A stretch of 64,000 bases of DNA from an uncultured Bacteroidota bacterium. Its GTDB lineage: Bacteria > Bacteroidota > Bacteroidia > Flavobacteriales > Flavobacteriaceae. The notes below the pieces were generated by a model, which saw only the letters and a list, made by a program, of their open reading frames with translations, had not been told where the DNA came from and made no database searches. Positions 26,689 to 35,296 of the stretch are shown piece by piece. The stretch lies in assembly GCA_902595825.1 (NCBI GenBank), contig CACJRP010000001.1, positions 85,715-149,714 on the forward strand, read 5' to 3'. Each line of letters begins with the position of its first letter. The first letter of the stretch is position 1. The position numbers were made by a program, and so were the translations under genes.

Positions 26689-26696
26689 TATATTTG
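26689..26696 (+). promoter_or_regulatory. -7 element directly before the DUF3050 gene
   Basis: TATATTTG, a full TAnnTTTG match, ends only 6 bp before ATG 26703. If used, it would give a leaderless or nearly leaderless mRNA. It also supports that ATG over longer starts, because the box would otherwise be inside the gene. Confidence 0.45.
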
Positions 26697-26702
26697 CATG
26701 GT

Positions 26703-27467
26703 ATGAAAAAAGGTTCTGTTTTTTTTGATGAAGATTTGAATTATTTGAGAAAATCTTTGGTTGAACATCCCCTATATAATTCTATGGAAAATTTGAATGA
26801 TATAAAAAAATTCATGGAAGTTCATGTTTATGCAGTTTGGGATTTTATGTCTTTAGTAAAAAATTTACAAATGAATCTTACATGCATATATACTCCGTGG
26901 ATTCCATCTGAAAATAGTTTAACAGCAAGACTTATAAATGAGATTGTTTGGGGGGAAGAAACGGATGTGGACAAAAACGGTATCGCCAAAAGTCATTTTG
27001 AGATGTACTTAGATTCAATGAATGAAATTGGTGCAAATACAAATAAAATTAAACTTTTAATAAGTCTTGTCAAACAAGGAAAAGATATTTTTGAAATTAT
27101 TAAAAGTTTTGATATTTCAGCTGAAATAAAAGATTTTTTAAATTTTACATTTTCTGTAATTAAAGAAAATAAAGTACATGTCACTGCAGCAGTTTTTACT
27201 TTTGGAAGGGAAGATTTGATTCCAAATATGTTTATTGAGATTGTTAAAAAAATCAAATTAGAAAACAAGTCGGTTGAAAGTTTAATTTATTACCTTGAAA
27301 GACATATTGAGATGGATGGCGATCATCATGGTCCAATGGCTATGAATATGATTAGCACTTTATGTGAAAACAATGATAATAAAATAATGGAGGCTTTAGA
27401 CTTATCCAAAGTAGCCTTGGAGAAAAGAATCAAATTATGGGACCATATTTACAAACAAATAAAGTAA
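26703..27467 (+). CDS. DUF3050-family protein, heme oxygenase-like fold
   Basis: A 254-aa soluble, mostly helical protein. HPLYNSMENLNDIKKFMEVH and YAVWDFMSLVKNLQ near the N-terminus and ERHIEMDGDHHGPMAMNMI near the C-terminus are typical of DUF3050, which is related to heme oxygenase-like di-iron proteins; the repeated His and Glu (EVH, DGDHHG) are plausible metal ligands. The frame is open upstream to 26577, but that part would overlap lysE, and ATG 26703 gives the family N-terminus. Biological role unknown. The M28 peptidase gene overlaps its 3' end by 31 bp. Confidence 0.8.
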   Translation: MKKGSVFFDEDLNYLRKSLVEHPLYNSMENLNDIKKFMEVHVYAVWDFMSLVKNLQMNLTCIYTPWIPSENSLTARLINEIVWGEETDVDKNGIAKSHFEMYLDSMNEIGANTNKIKLLISLVKQGKDIFEIIKSFDISAEIKDFLNFTFSVIKENKVHVTAAVFTFGREDLIPNMFIEIVKKIKLENKSVESLIYYLERHIEMDGDHHGPMAMNMISTLCENNDNKIMEALDLSKVALEKRIKLWDHIYKQIK

Positions 27468-28513
27468 GGTTTTTAATAAAAAATATCTACTATTTATTTT
27501 TATACCTATTTGCTTGTAATCTTTTTTCTCAAAGCCTAAGACTTGATTCTTTTACCAATAATATTAATGAAAATGAATTAAAAAATTTGGTTTATGTTTA
27601 TTCTTCTGATTTTTTTAAAGGTAGGGAAACAGGAAAACTCGGTCAGAAAAGAGCTGTAAAATTCATTTCAGAATTTTATGAATCTATAAATATTAAAGAA
27701 GCAAATGGAACTGAAAACTATTTTCAAAAAATGGAACTAAATATTTCTGGGAATATCATCCAAACAGAAAATGTAGTTGCTGTTATTGAGGGTTCAGAAA
27801 AATCTAATGAATACATTATTATTTCGTCTCACTTAGATCACGAAGGAGAAAAAAATGGTCAGATATACAATGGAGCTGATGATAATGCTTCAGGTACTAT
27901 AGGCGTGCTTAAAGTTGCAGAATCATTTCAAAATGCAGTTTTATCTGGTTATAGACCTAAACGATCAATAGTCTTTTTACATCTTACTGGTGAAGAAAAA
28001 GGTCTACTAGGTTCAAAATTTTATACCGATAATCCCTTGTATCCCCTTGAAAATACTATGGTCAATTTAAATATAGATATGATAGGTAGAATTGACCCTA
28101 AACATAAAAACAATCTAGAAAGGTATATATATTTAATTGGAACTAATCTTCTTAGCTCAGAATTACATGAAGTATCAGAATCAACAAACAAGAATACAAC
28201 GAAATTATATCTTGATTACAAATACAACGATATAGACCAATCAGAATGTATTTATTACAGAAGTGACCATTTCCATTTTGTTAAAAACAATATTCCAGCA
28301 ATATTTTATTTTAATGGTATACATCAAGATTATCATAAACCAACTGATACAGCTGAAAAAATTGAATACGGACTTTTAAAAGACAGGATAAAATTAATTT
28401 TTTTCACGGCTTGGGAACTTGCCAACAGGAGCAAAAGTATCAAAGTTGATAAAAATGTTGATTATTCAGAACTTATCAATTGTAGAAGATATCTCAAGTT
28501 ATACAATCTATGA
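27437..28513 (+). CDS. Secreted M28-family zinc aminopeptidase
   Basis: A 358-aa exported metallopeptidase. After a signal peptide (cleavage near CNLFSQSLR) the M28 catalytic core holds the co-catalytic zinc ligands His in SSHLDHEG, bridging Asp in NGADDNASG, Glu in LTGEEKGLLGS, Asp in LNIDMIGR and His in IHQDYHKPTDT. The start ATG 27437 lies within the end of the DUF3050 gene (31-bp overlap); no other ATG precedes the signal peptide. It overlaps the next gene by 4 bp. Likely role: trimming peptides in the periplasm or outside. Confidence 0.9.
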   Translation: MGPYLQTNKVRFLIKNIYYLFLYLFACNLFSQSLRLDSFTNNINENELKNLVYVYSSDFFKGRETGKLGQKRAVKFISEFYESINIKEANGTENYFQKMELNISGNIIQTENVVAVIEGSEKSNEYIIISSHLDHEGEKNGQIYNGADDNASGTIGVLKVAESFQNAVLSGYRPKRSIVFLHLTGEEKGLLGSKFYTDNPLYPLENTMVNLNIDMIGRIDPKHKNNLERYIYLIGTNLLSSELHEVSESTNKNTTKLYLDYKYNDIDQSECIYYRSDHFHFVKNNIPAIFYFNGIHQDYHKPTDTAEKIEYGLLKDRIKLIFFTAWELANRSKSIKVDKNVDYSELINCRRYLKLYNL

Positions 28514-29178
28514 GGCTAATCGTAACGATTTTTACCTTAGTATTTTTTTTTACTAATAAATCTTTCTCGCAAAATTTACAAAAAATAGATACAGTTGAAA
28601 TTGATACAATTTCAAACCTTAAACGTTTTTCATTTGGTATTAAGATGGGTATACCAAATATATTGGGTTTGACAACTGAAGCAATTTTACCAATATTTAA
28701 AAACAGGGTGTCTCCATATCTTGATTATAGTAGTTTTAAATTAAACCCAGACAAAACAAGTATTGATTTAAACTACACAGATTATGGAATGAATATTTAC
28801 ATCAATTCTAAAGGGAACGGTTTATATGCATCACTAGGTTCAGGGACTCTTAGTTCCTTGATTTTTTTTGAAAACATAGAGCTAACGGATGAAAATGGAA
28901 ATAAAGGAATAGGAACTGCTCAGCTTAAGGAGAATATTAACACCTTTAATATTAAACTGGGAATAAAATCAAACTCGAAAATATTTTTTAGACTAGAAGT
29001 TGGTTACGGAATTGGAAAAATTCCAAATAACTTGAATTTGACAGGTAGTTTTAGTTATGAAAAGGATGGTATATCTAATATTTCGAACGGATCAAGCAAC
29101 GAAAGTTTTCCAACAATACCAGGCATTGGAAAAAATGGAATTATTATAGGTAATTTTGGATTTGGAATTTCTTTATAA
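28510..29178 (+). CDS. Predicted outer-membrane barrel protein
   Basis: A 222-aa exported protein with a signal peptide (NKSFSQNLQ) and glycine-punctuated amphipathic strands (SFGIKMGIPNILG, GNGLYASLGSGTLSS, FNIKLGIKSNSKIFF, IIIGNFGFGISL). The final aromatic/hydrophobic residues fit a beta-barrel C-terminal strand. I do not recognise a named family. It overlaps the M28 peptidase gene by 4 bp and ends at a shared bidirectional terminator. Confidence 0.6.
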   Translation: MRLIVTIFTLVFFFTNKSFSQNLQKIDTVEIDTISNLKRFSFGIKMGIPNILGLTTEAILPIFKNRVSPYLDYSSFKLNPDKTSIDLNYTDYGMNIYINSKGNGLYASLGSGTLSSLIFFENIELTDENGNKGIGTAQLKENINTFNIKLGIKSNSKIFFRLEVGYGIGKIPNNLNLTGSFSYEKDGISNISNGSSNESFPTIPGIGKNGIIIGNFGFGISL

Positions 29179-29180
29179 AA

Positions 29181-29206
29181 AAACCCCTCTATAATGAGGG
29201 GTTTTT
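29181..29206. terminator. Bidirectional terminator
   Basis: AAACCCCTC / GAGGGGTTT stem (9 bp) with a 6-nt TATAAT loop, T run on the right and A run on the left, so it can act on both strands. It lies between the plus-strand barrel gene and the end of the minus-strand 28-kb locus. Confidence 0.85.
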
Positions 29207-29224
29207 AAATAGATTAATATTTAA

Positions 29225-30538
29225 TTACTGGATATTTGGATTCGCTTGAATTTCAGAAATTGTTATTGGAAAAAATTCTCCTGGCGCTGTAGTAGCTATA
29301 GAAGTTGGAATCCAGTATTCTGAAGGGCTTGCAAATCTATAATGGTCGGAAAGCCTTCTTCCTTGCAAAAATAAATTTACTCTCCTCGTGTGTAGGAGCA
29401 TCGCTTGTGCATCAATTTGCCCAGAATAAGGAGTTAATCCATCCATAGCTCTAATATGGTTAATGTGAGTTGTAAAACCCGCATTGTCACCACTTGCTAA
29501 TGAATTTTCAGCCAATATCAAATGCATCTCTCTACCAGTAGCAACAGGATATTCTGGAAATCTTCCAGCATTAGTAAATGCAGCCACATGTCTGTACAGA
29601 GCTGGATCAGCAATATCATCTATAGGATCTTTTAAACTAAGAGTGGTTGCCGGGTCTCCATCATTGGGAGAATCTGGTCTTTTCAAATCCGTTGAAATAA
29701 CATATGTATCAGAAAGTCTCATCTCAAGTCTATCATTAACTTCTCCTGCAATGTCCAAAGCTCCAATTGTTTCAGGAGCACTCGGATCGGTAATCAAGTT
29801 GACACTAAAATCAGTTCCTAGATCAGCTAATGCAGCAGCTGCTAAAGTGGCAGCCTCTGCTGAAGAAACAAGTGGAGAAGCTGTATTTACAGGATTAACT
29901 TTACCCCATATGCCTTTAGCAAATGTAGCTCTCGCTTTAAGTGCTGTTAACTCTCCTGTTAAGCCCGCATTTAATGCTAAAGCTGAATTAATATAACCTA
30001 AAGCAGTATCATAAAGAGAACTCATGTTTGATTCACCAACAGGAGGAGCAGACTCAGTTTTAGCAGAACCAACTACGAAATCATCGAACATGTCAGCAAT
30101 AACAATATAAATTACTGCTCCATACATATAGGCTCTCGCTAAATCAGTTTTATTAGATGCAGAAAAAGCATTTGAAGTACTAAACTCTAAACCTCTATTG
30201 ATTACATCGTCCGCCCAGTAACGAGCCTCATTAACATAAAAAAAGGCTCCGTCAACAAATTCGTTTCCTATACCATCTAGGTTTCCAAAGTTAAGCTGCT
30301 GCCATGCATCCCTTGAACCTATCCAAATCATTTCATCTGATGCTACAGAATAAGGCGCCAAAATGTTTCCATATGCCCTTATTACTACACCTTCAAGACC
30401 GTTAACCATGGGACCGAAAGCTCTAATATCTAAACCTTCTTCAAGGAGATTATTAGGATTGTCAGCATCTAGGCTACAATTGTTGAATAGTAGTACGGAA
30501 AAAACTATTCCAAAATATTTTATTATATTATTTTTCAT
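29225..30538 (-). CDS. SusD/RagB-like outer-membrane lipoprotein (pair 1)
   Basis: Surface nutrient-binding lipoprotein partner of the upstream SusC-like receptor, 437 aa from ATG 30538 (TTG at 30559 is an unlikely start). The lipobox is LLFNNC. The body is helical with TPR-like repeats, and the C-terminus has the SusD-type region LFLQGRRLSDHYRFASPSEY followed by the proline-rich end. Codons are visibly more GC-rich than in most neighbours. Last gene of the locus, before the bidirectional terminator. Ligand unknown. Confidence 0.9.
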   Translation of the reverse strand: MKNNIIKYFGIVFSVLLFNNCSLDADNPNNLLEEGLDIRAFGPMVNGLEGVVIRAYGNILAPYSVASDEMIWIGSRDAWQQLNFGNLDGIGNEFVDGAFFYVNEARYWADDVINRGLEFSTSNAFSASNKTDLARAYMYGAVIYIVIADMFDDFVVGSAKTESAPPVGESNMSSLYDTALGYINSALALNAGLTGELTALKARATFAKGIWGKVNPVNTASPLVSSAEAATLAAAALADLGTDFSVNLITDPSAPETIGALDIAGEVNDRLEMRLSDTYVISTDLKRPDSPNDGDPATTLSLKDPIDDIADPALYRHVAAFTNAGRFPEYPVATGREMHLILAENSLASGDNAGFTTHINHIRAMDGLTPYSGQIDAQAMLLHTRRVNLFLQGRRLSDHYRFASPSEYWIPTSIATTAPGEFFPITISEIQANPNIQ

Positions 30539-30548
30539 AATTATTAAT

Positions 30549-33500
30549 TTAAAATCCAACTTTAAGTGTTAATAATACCTGTGTAGGAATTGGCCACCCG
30601 AATGCAGCAATTCCTTGACCATAATTCTGATCTAATGTTGAACCACTACCCCTTCCTACAAAGTTTATTTCAGGGTCTACTCCTGTATAACCTGTAAATA
30701 TTGCAATATTCCTTCCAGAAAGGCCAACGGAAGCTGTATCTAAGCTAAATTGATCTAAAATAGAACCAGTGATATTGTAGTTTAAGCTTAATTCTCTCCA
30801 TCTGATAAAATCAGCTTTTTCTAGAGTGTTCAAACCCGAAAACGGTGCTAAAGCGAGAGTATTATTTAACCATTCATCTAGAGCGGCAAGTCTTACATTA
30901 CCATCTCCTTGAGGGGTAAATCCAGCGTCGACACCACCTGTAGCGTAGTCTCTTGCGACTTTTGCTGATCTAGGTAGATTTCTTCCAATTGCACCATTTG
31001 CCTGTCTAAATGCGTCTGTTAAATTGTTAATTACAAAATTTCCTGCCTTAAATTCAAAAGTTGTATTTAAAGTCCAATTTTTATAACTAACTGATCCTCC
31101 AAAAGCTCCTGTCCAATCAGGTGTAGATTTCCCTAGATAATGATCTAGATAATCACCATCCCCATCATCGTCAGCTAGAAGAACGGATCCTGTGCCGATT
31201 GAAGTTGGAAGACTGTAACTACCATTACCGGTTAGAAAAGCTACTAGCTGTTGGGTAGTGTCAGGAAGTCCATCACCATTTGCAATGTCAATAGGTAATG
31301 AGCCTGAAGAAACACTAGCTAATTTAGCTCCAAAGTTTGCACCAGGTGCAAAACCTTCTTGTAAGAAGTTTCTATATCTTGGATAAGAACCACCTACCTT
31401 AAGAGGTGGAGCCCCTCCTAAACTTTTGACATTTTCTTTCAAATAAGCAGCATTTACGTATGCATTTACTGTTAAGTCACCTTTTCTTATAACGTTACCA
31501 CTCAGGTTGATTTCAAGACCACTAGCTTCAAGCTCACCAACATTAGTTAACTGCTGGTTTCTAAATCCACCCGATAAAGGAAACTGTCTAGCATACAATG
31601 CATCAGTTGTAATTCTATCCCAATACGTAAATTCCAAATTAAATTTATTGTTAAATAAACCCGCGTTAAATCCAATTTCAAATTCTTTTGATACCTCAGG
31701 CTTTAGGTCTGGGTCACCCAAATTGTTAGGTGCAATTCCTGCTCCATTAGCTGATGCAAGTGCTAAATACGAAGTAAAGGCATCAAAAGCTCCTGGTTGA
31801 AGACCCGCCATACCGTAAGCGGTTCTTAATTGTAAAGAACTTATTGGACCTAAACCACTCCAATTACCGGAATCAGAGGGTATGTATGAGACTGACACTT
31901 TAGGATAAAATTGACCATTAAAGTTGCTACCAAAAGCGGAGTGCGCATCAAATCTAGCACCAACAGTTAAAAATAAAAAGTCATTATAACCGATTTGTTC
32001 TTGAACAAATGCACCAACATTGATAGTTTCTATAAACTGCTCAAAGTTAACTTGCTGTGCAGCAGCACCAACAACCTCAAAACCTGGTCCTGGAAATTCA
32101 GTTCCTTGACTACCTACAATTTTTTCCTGTTGTCCAACATACTGACCACCGACTATCAAATTAGAGGTTAGTGAACCTATTTTGTTATCCATTACTATTT
32201 TAATTTCAGCTGTTTTAGCCATAAAATCTCTGGTCCCAACAGATAATTGACCAGTTGGTCTACTACCTGAGAAACCATCAATATTCCATTGGAATGGCCA
32301 AAAATCCTCACTCACCTGTCCTGAGTAATCAATTCCAAAAGTACCGTCTAGCTTAAGCCAATCCGTTGCATAATAATTGAGTCCAACGCTTCCATTGTAG
32401 TGGTTTATTCTTGTGTTGAATCCCAACTGCAAAGTTTCATCAACTGTAGCAAAAGCAATTACTCCCGTTGTGTTATTCTCTGTTACTAATTCAGGTTTAC
32501 TAAATTGAGCTAGTGAACCTGTTCCATAAATATTGTTATTATTCTGAAGTGTTGTTTGATATCTTGAAGTAAATCCTGAAGTCAATCTAATATTAAATTT
32601 ATCACTTGGATTTATATTTAAGTTGATGTTAAATTGACCCATTTCATTGATATCCGAAGCATTAGTTTTTTGACCTTCTAAATATCCTTGTCTTTCTTTA
32701 CCACCTATAGGACCATCTGAATATTGATATCTAGCAGAAGCAAAGTATGTCATAAACTCACTACCCCCTGAAACATTTAAATTTACAATATTATTAAAAC
32801 CAGTTTCAAACAAGTCCTCTGTTGCATTGAAACTAACAAGCTCGTAAGGCTGTACAGATCTTCCGAGTACTGTACTCATTCTTGCTGCAGTTGCGGCACT
32901 CGATGTCCATCCTGTATTATCTGCAAATTTTCCTTTTGGAAAATTGATCCAACCTTGCGTCGCTTTGAAATTGAATTTTGGTGCTCCAATTTGACCTTTT
33001 TTGGTAAAAATTTGGATTACACCGTTACTCGCTTCAGTACCAAATAAAGTAGCTGCAGATGCTCCTTTAAGTATTTCGATTCTTTCTATTGATTCTGGAT
33101 TAATATCGTCAAGTCTTGATCCAGCACCTCCACCAGTGTCAATGTAACCACCAAAACCACCACCTCTGTCAACTCTAACTCCATCAACAATTATTATTGG
33201 TTCGTTTAACTGAGACAGTGAAGCATTACCTCGAATCCTAATTTGGGCACCTTCACCGTTAAGACCACCAGAAGGGAAAGCAACCAAACCTGGTTCTCTA
33301 CCTTGAAGTATATCAGAAAAAGAGTTGATGGGTAAATTTTCTAATTTTGCTGTAGAAATTGAGCCAATACTATTTCCTATTTTTTTTCTAGCGACTGGAG
33401 CTCCTGTACCAGTAACTACAAGTTCATCAAGTTTAGAAGCTGAGAAAGTCATTGTAAAATCGTAGGTTGCGTCATCGCCTCCAACAGTTATTGTTTGAGA

Positions 33501-33761
33501 GATTCGACCATAACCAATATAAGACAGGTCAATGGTATAATCGCCTGGCTCGACATTGTTTATTATGTAATTACCATCAAAATCGGTAACTACTCCTTTA
33601 TTTGTATTTTTTAATATAATTGTTACCCCTAGTAACGGATCACCAGTTTCAGCATCTGTGACAGTTCCAGAAATAGACTGAGAAAATGCTGCTAACGAAA
33701 CAAATAGAGAAAGACAAAATGTTAAAAAATACTTTGAATTTTCTAAGATTAATTTTTTCAT
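30549..33761 (-). CDS. SusC/RagA-like TonB-dependent receptor (pair 1)
   Basis: A 1070-aa outer-membrane transporter. After the signal peptide comes a carboxypeptidase-like regulatory domain (SISGTVTDAETGDPLLGVTI), then the plug domain (DELVVTGTGAPVARKKIGN; IRIRGNASLSQLNEPIIIVD; ERIEILKGASAATLFGTEAS). A 22-strand barrel follows, ending LLTLKVGF with the terminal Phe expected for BAM. It starts the SusC1-SusD1 pair, which share a short junction. A candidate promoter lies 35 bp upstream, so this pair may be transcribed independently of the rest of the locus. Confidence 0.95.
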   Translation of the reverse strand: MKKLILENSKYFLTFCLSLFVSLAAFSQSISGTVTDAETGDPLLGVTIILKNTNKGVVTDFDGNYIINNVEPGDYTIDLSYIGYGRISQTITVGGDDATYDFTMTFSASKLDELVVTGTGAPVARKKIGNSIGSISTAKLENLPINSFSDILQGREPGLVAFPSGGLNGEGAQIRIRGNASLSQLNEPIIIVDGVRVDRGGGFGGYIDTGGGAGSRLDDINPESIERIEILKGASAATLFGTEASNGVIQIFTKKGQIGAPKFNFKATQGWINFPKGKFADNTGWTSSAATAARMSTVLGRSVQPYELVSFNATEDLFETGFNNIVNLNVSGGSEFMTYFASARYQYSDGPIGGKERQGYLEGQKTNASDINEMGQFNINLNINPSDKFNIRLTSGFTSRYQTTLQNNNNIYGTGSLAQFSKPELVTENNTTGVIAFATVDETLQLGFNTRINHYNGSVGLNYYATDWLKLDGTFGIDYSGQVSEDFWPFQWNIDGFSGSRPTGQLSVGTRDFMAKTAEIKIVMDNKIGSLTSNLIVGGQYVGQQEKIVGSQGTEFPGPGFEVVGAAAQQVNFEQFIETINVGAFVQEQIGYNDFLFLTVGARFDAHSAFGSNFNGQFYPKVSVSYIPSDSGNWSGLGPISSLQLRTAYGMAGLQPGAFDAFTSYLALASANGAGIAPNNLGDPDLKPEVSKEFEIGFNAGLFNNKFNLEFTYWDRITTDALYARQFPLSGGFRNQQLTNVGELEASGLEINLSGNVIRKGDLTVNAYVNAAYLKENVKSLGGAPPLKVGGSYPRYRNFLQEGFAPGANFGAKLASVSSGSLPIDIANGDGLPDTTQQLVAFLTGNGSYSLPTSIGTGSVLLADDDGDGDYLDHYLGKSTPDWTGAFGGSVSYKNWTLNTTFEFKAGNFVINNLTDAFRQANGAIGRNLPRSAKVARDYATGGVDAGFTPQGDGNVRLAALDEWLNNTLALAPFSGLNTLEKADFIRWRELSLNYNITGSILDQFSLDTASVGLSGRNIAIFTGYTGVDPEINFVGRGSGSTLDQNYGQGIAAFGWPIPTQVLLTLKVGF

Positions 33762-33798
33762 AACAGAGAATATTGTTAATTAAATGTTAATAAGTCGG

Positions 33799-33831
33799 TA
33801 AATATAAGCAAAAACAGTAATATAAAAACAA
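33799..33831 (-). promoter_or_regulatory. Possible promoter of SusC1-SusD1
   Basis: On the minus strand, TTG (33831-33829) is followed after 22 bp by TATATTTA (33806-33799), a 7/8 match to TAnnTTTG, about 37 bp before the SusC1 ATG. Plausible but in AT-rich DNA. Confidence 0.4.
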
Positions 33832-33853
33832 ATATTTTAAAAAAAACAAACTT

Positions 33854-35203
33854 TTATTTTATTGCAAGTTTGTAAGCATCTACATTAGTCTTAAGGTTTT
33901 CAGATATAAAGTTTCCAACCTTTTCTCCCTGCGAAACTCCTTCTTCAATAGCCATTCTGTAGTGTATACCACCATAAAGCCTTGAAATAGCTGCCTCTTC
34001 AGCAGCTTCGATAAAAGAATTATATTTTCGTGACGGTAGACCGTATGCAACTTCAGTTGTATCGATAAATTTAAAATTATCACCATACAAATTAGTAAGG
34101 GCTTTTGCAGCAGCACGAGAAATTACTGAGTGGCCGCTTGTGTACTCAGGGAAAGGTGGCGTTTGTAAAAGAGGTAACCATTCTTCATCGTAATGTTGAT
34201 TGATTAATGTTTCTGGTCTAACCAGTATAGACCTCCACTTTTCATCCCAGCAACTAATAAAAGAGTCAAACAATGAAATTGAAACATTTGCATACGCATT
34301 TACTACTTCATCAAAAGTACTATTGGCTGTTCTGCCCGCAATAGCTGTAATACCAATCCAGTGTCCGCCAGGTGTTATTTTTTTAGTAGCAAACATTGCA
34401 TGACCTCTGTGATGTGTAACATAGGGGTTACAATCCCAAAATTTTGCAATTTGAATCTTTTCAGGATCCATTTTATTGCCAATTTCATATACTTCTTGGA
34501 GTTGTTTTTGAAAAGGACTACCTTTTGTTAAATCAAACTTCAAAGGCTCCTTTGGAACAAATTGGTTTGCCGAGTCTAAAACTAGGGTTCTTATTTTATT
34601 CCAATGAGGCTCAATTCCATCCATGTAATCTGGAGGTGTAGGTTTCCAAAAAACTTCGTCTTCCAAAATTGTGTATTTGGGAAATGTTCTAGTTTGATTG
34701 TATAGATCATTCTTTGCCCAATACAAAATATGATTGGCAACTTTATCAGCATATTTTTTAGATGCAATTCTGATATATCTTGGGACACCAATTGAATTTA
34801 ACTTATAATTTAATCTTTTTTCAAACTTTTCCATCAATTCATCCGAAAAAATGAGAGTCTTAGCTACTTTATTAAATGCATATAGAATAGTTAAGTTTAA
34901 GTTGTAATTTTTGAAATCCTTTTCTGGTTCGGGAATTGGTTTGAGGTCTTTGACCTGTCCTACCAAAGATTTGTATTTCATAGGCATATTTTTTGCCATC
35001 AATTCGTAAGCTGCAATTGAGGGATAAAGATAAACTCTTGATGCTACAGGTGGAGAAAAAATATCGTATACAATTATATTTGATAAGTTCTGCATTGCCG
35101 AGTGGAAAAGGGATGCGTCATTTAGTTTGTTCGGATCAAATTTTGTGTTTTCACAACCTAAAACGACGATAAAATTAGTCAAAAATATAAATACTTTTTT
35201 CAT
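33854..35203 (-). CDS. Vanadium-dependent haloperoxidase-like lipoprotein
   Basis: A 449-aa protein of the vanadium haloperoxidase / PAP2 superfamily. The vanadate site is complete: K322 and R329 (KWRSILVRPE), S356-G357-H358 (EYTSGHSVIS), and R408 with the axial His H414 (SRLYGGIHYR). The N-terminus ends VVLGC, a lipobox, so it is probably anchored in the outer membrane or periplasm. These enzymes oxidise halides with peroxide, but close relatives are acid phosphatases, so halide activity is inferred only. ATG 35203 is used rather than TTG 35209. It lies between SusC1 and the DUF2231-cytochrome gene. Confidence 0.88.
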   Translation of the reverse strand: MKKVFIFLTNFIVVLGCENTKFDPNKLNDASLFHSAMQNLSNIIVYDIFSPPVASRVYLYPSIAAYELMAKNMPMKYKSLVGQVKDLKPIPEPEKDFKNYNLNLTILYAFNKVAKTLIFSDELMEKFEKRLNYKLNSIGVPRYIRIASKKYADKVANHILYWAKNDLYNQTRTFPKYTILEDEVFWKPTPPDYMDGIEPHWNKIRTLVLDSANQFVPKEPLKFDLTKGSPFQKQLQEVYEIGNKMDPEKIQIAKFWDCNPYVTHHRGHAMFATKKITPGGHWIGITAIAGRTANSTFDEVVNAYANVSISLFDSFISCWDEKWRSILVRPETLINQHYDEEWLPLLQTPPFPEYTSGHSVISRAAAKALTNLYGDNFKFIDTTEVAYGLPSRKYNSFIEAAEEAAISRLYGGIHYRMAIEEGVSQGEKVGNFISENLKTNVDAYKLAIK

Positions 35204-35296
35204 AAACAAAGCCCAAATTTAGTCAAACTAAATTTTTTGTAGGTATAACAACTAATCTATTTTAATTATAAACTATAGTTTAAAAACAAAAACAGA

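Noticed and set aside
26577..26702. N-terminal extension of the DUF3050 frame
   Set aside because: It overlaps the divergent lysE start, has no family support, and a -7 box lies just before ATG 26703.
29484..32000. Long open frames antisense to SusD1 and SusC1
   Set aside because: They are shadows of the GC-richer SusC/SusD codons and have no homology-like features.
33880..34116. 78-codon frame inside the haloperoxidase-like gene on the same strand
   Set aside because: It is in another frame of a gene with a fully conserved active site; no independent start signal.
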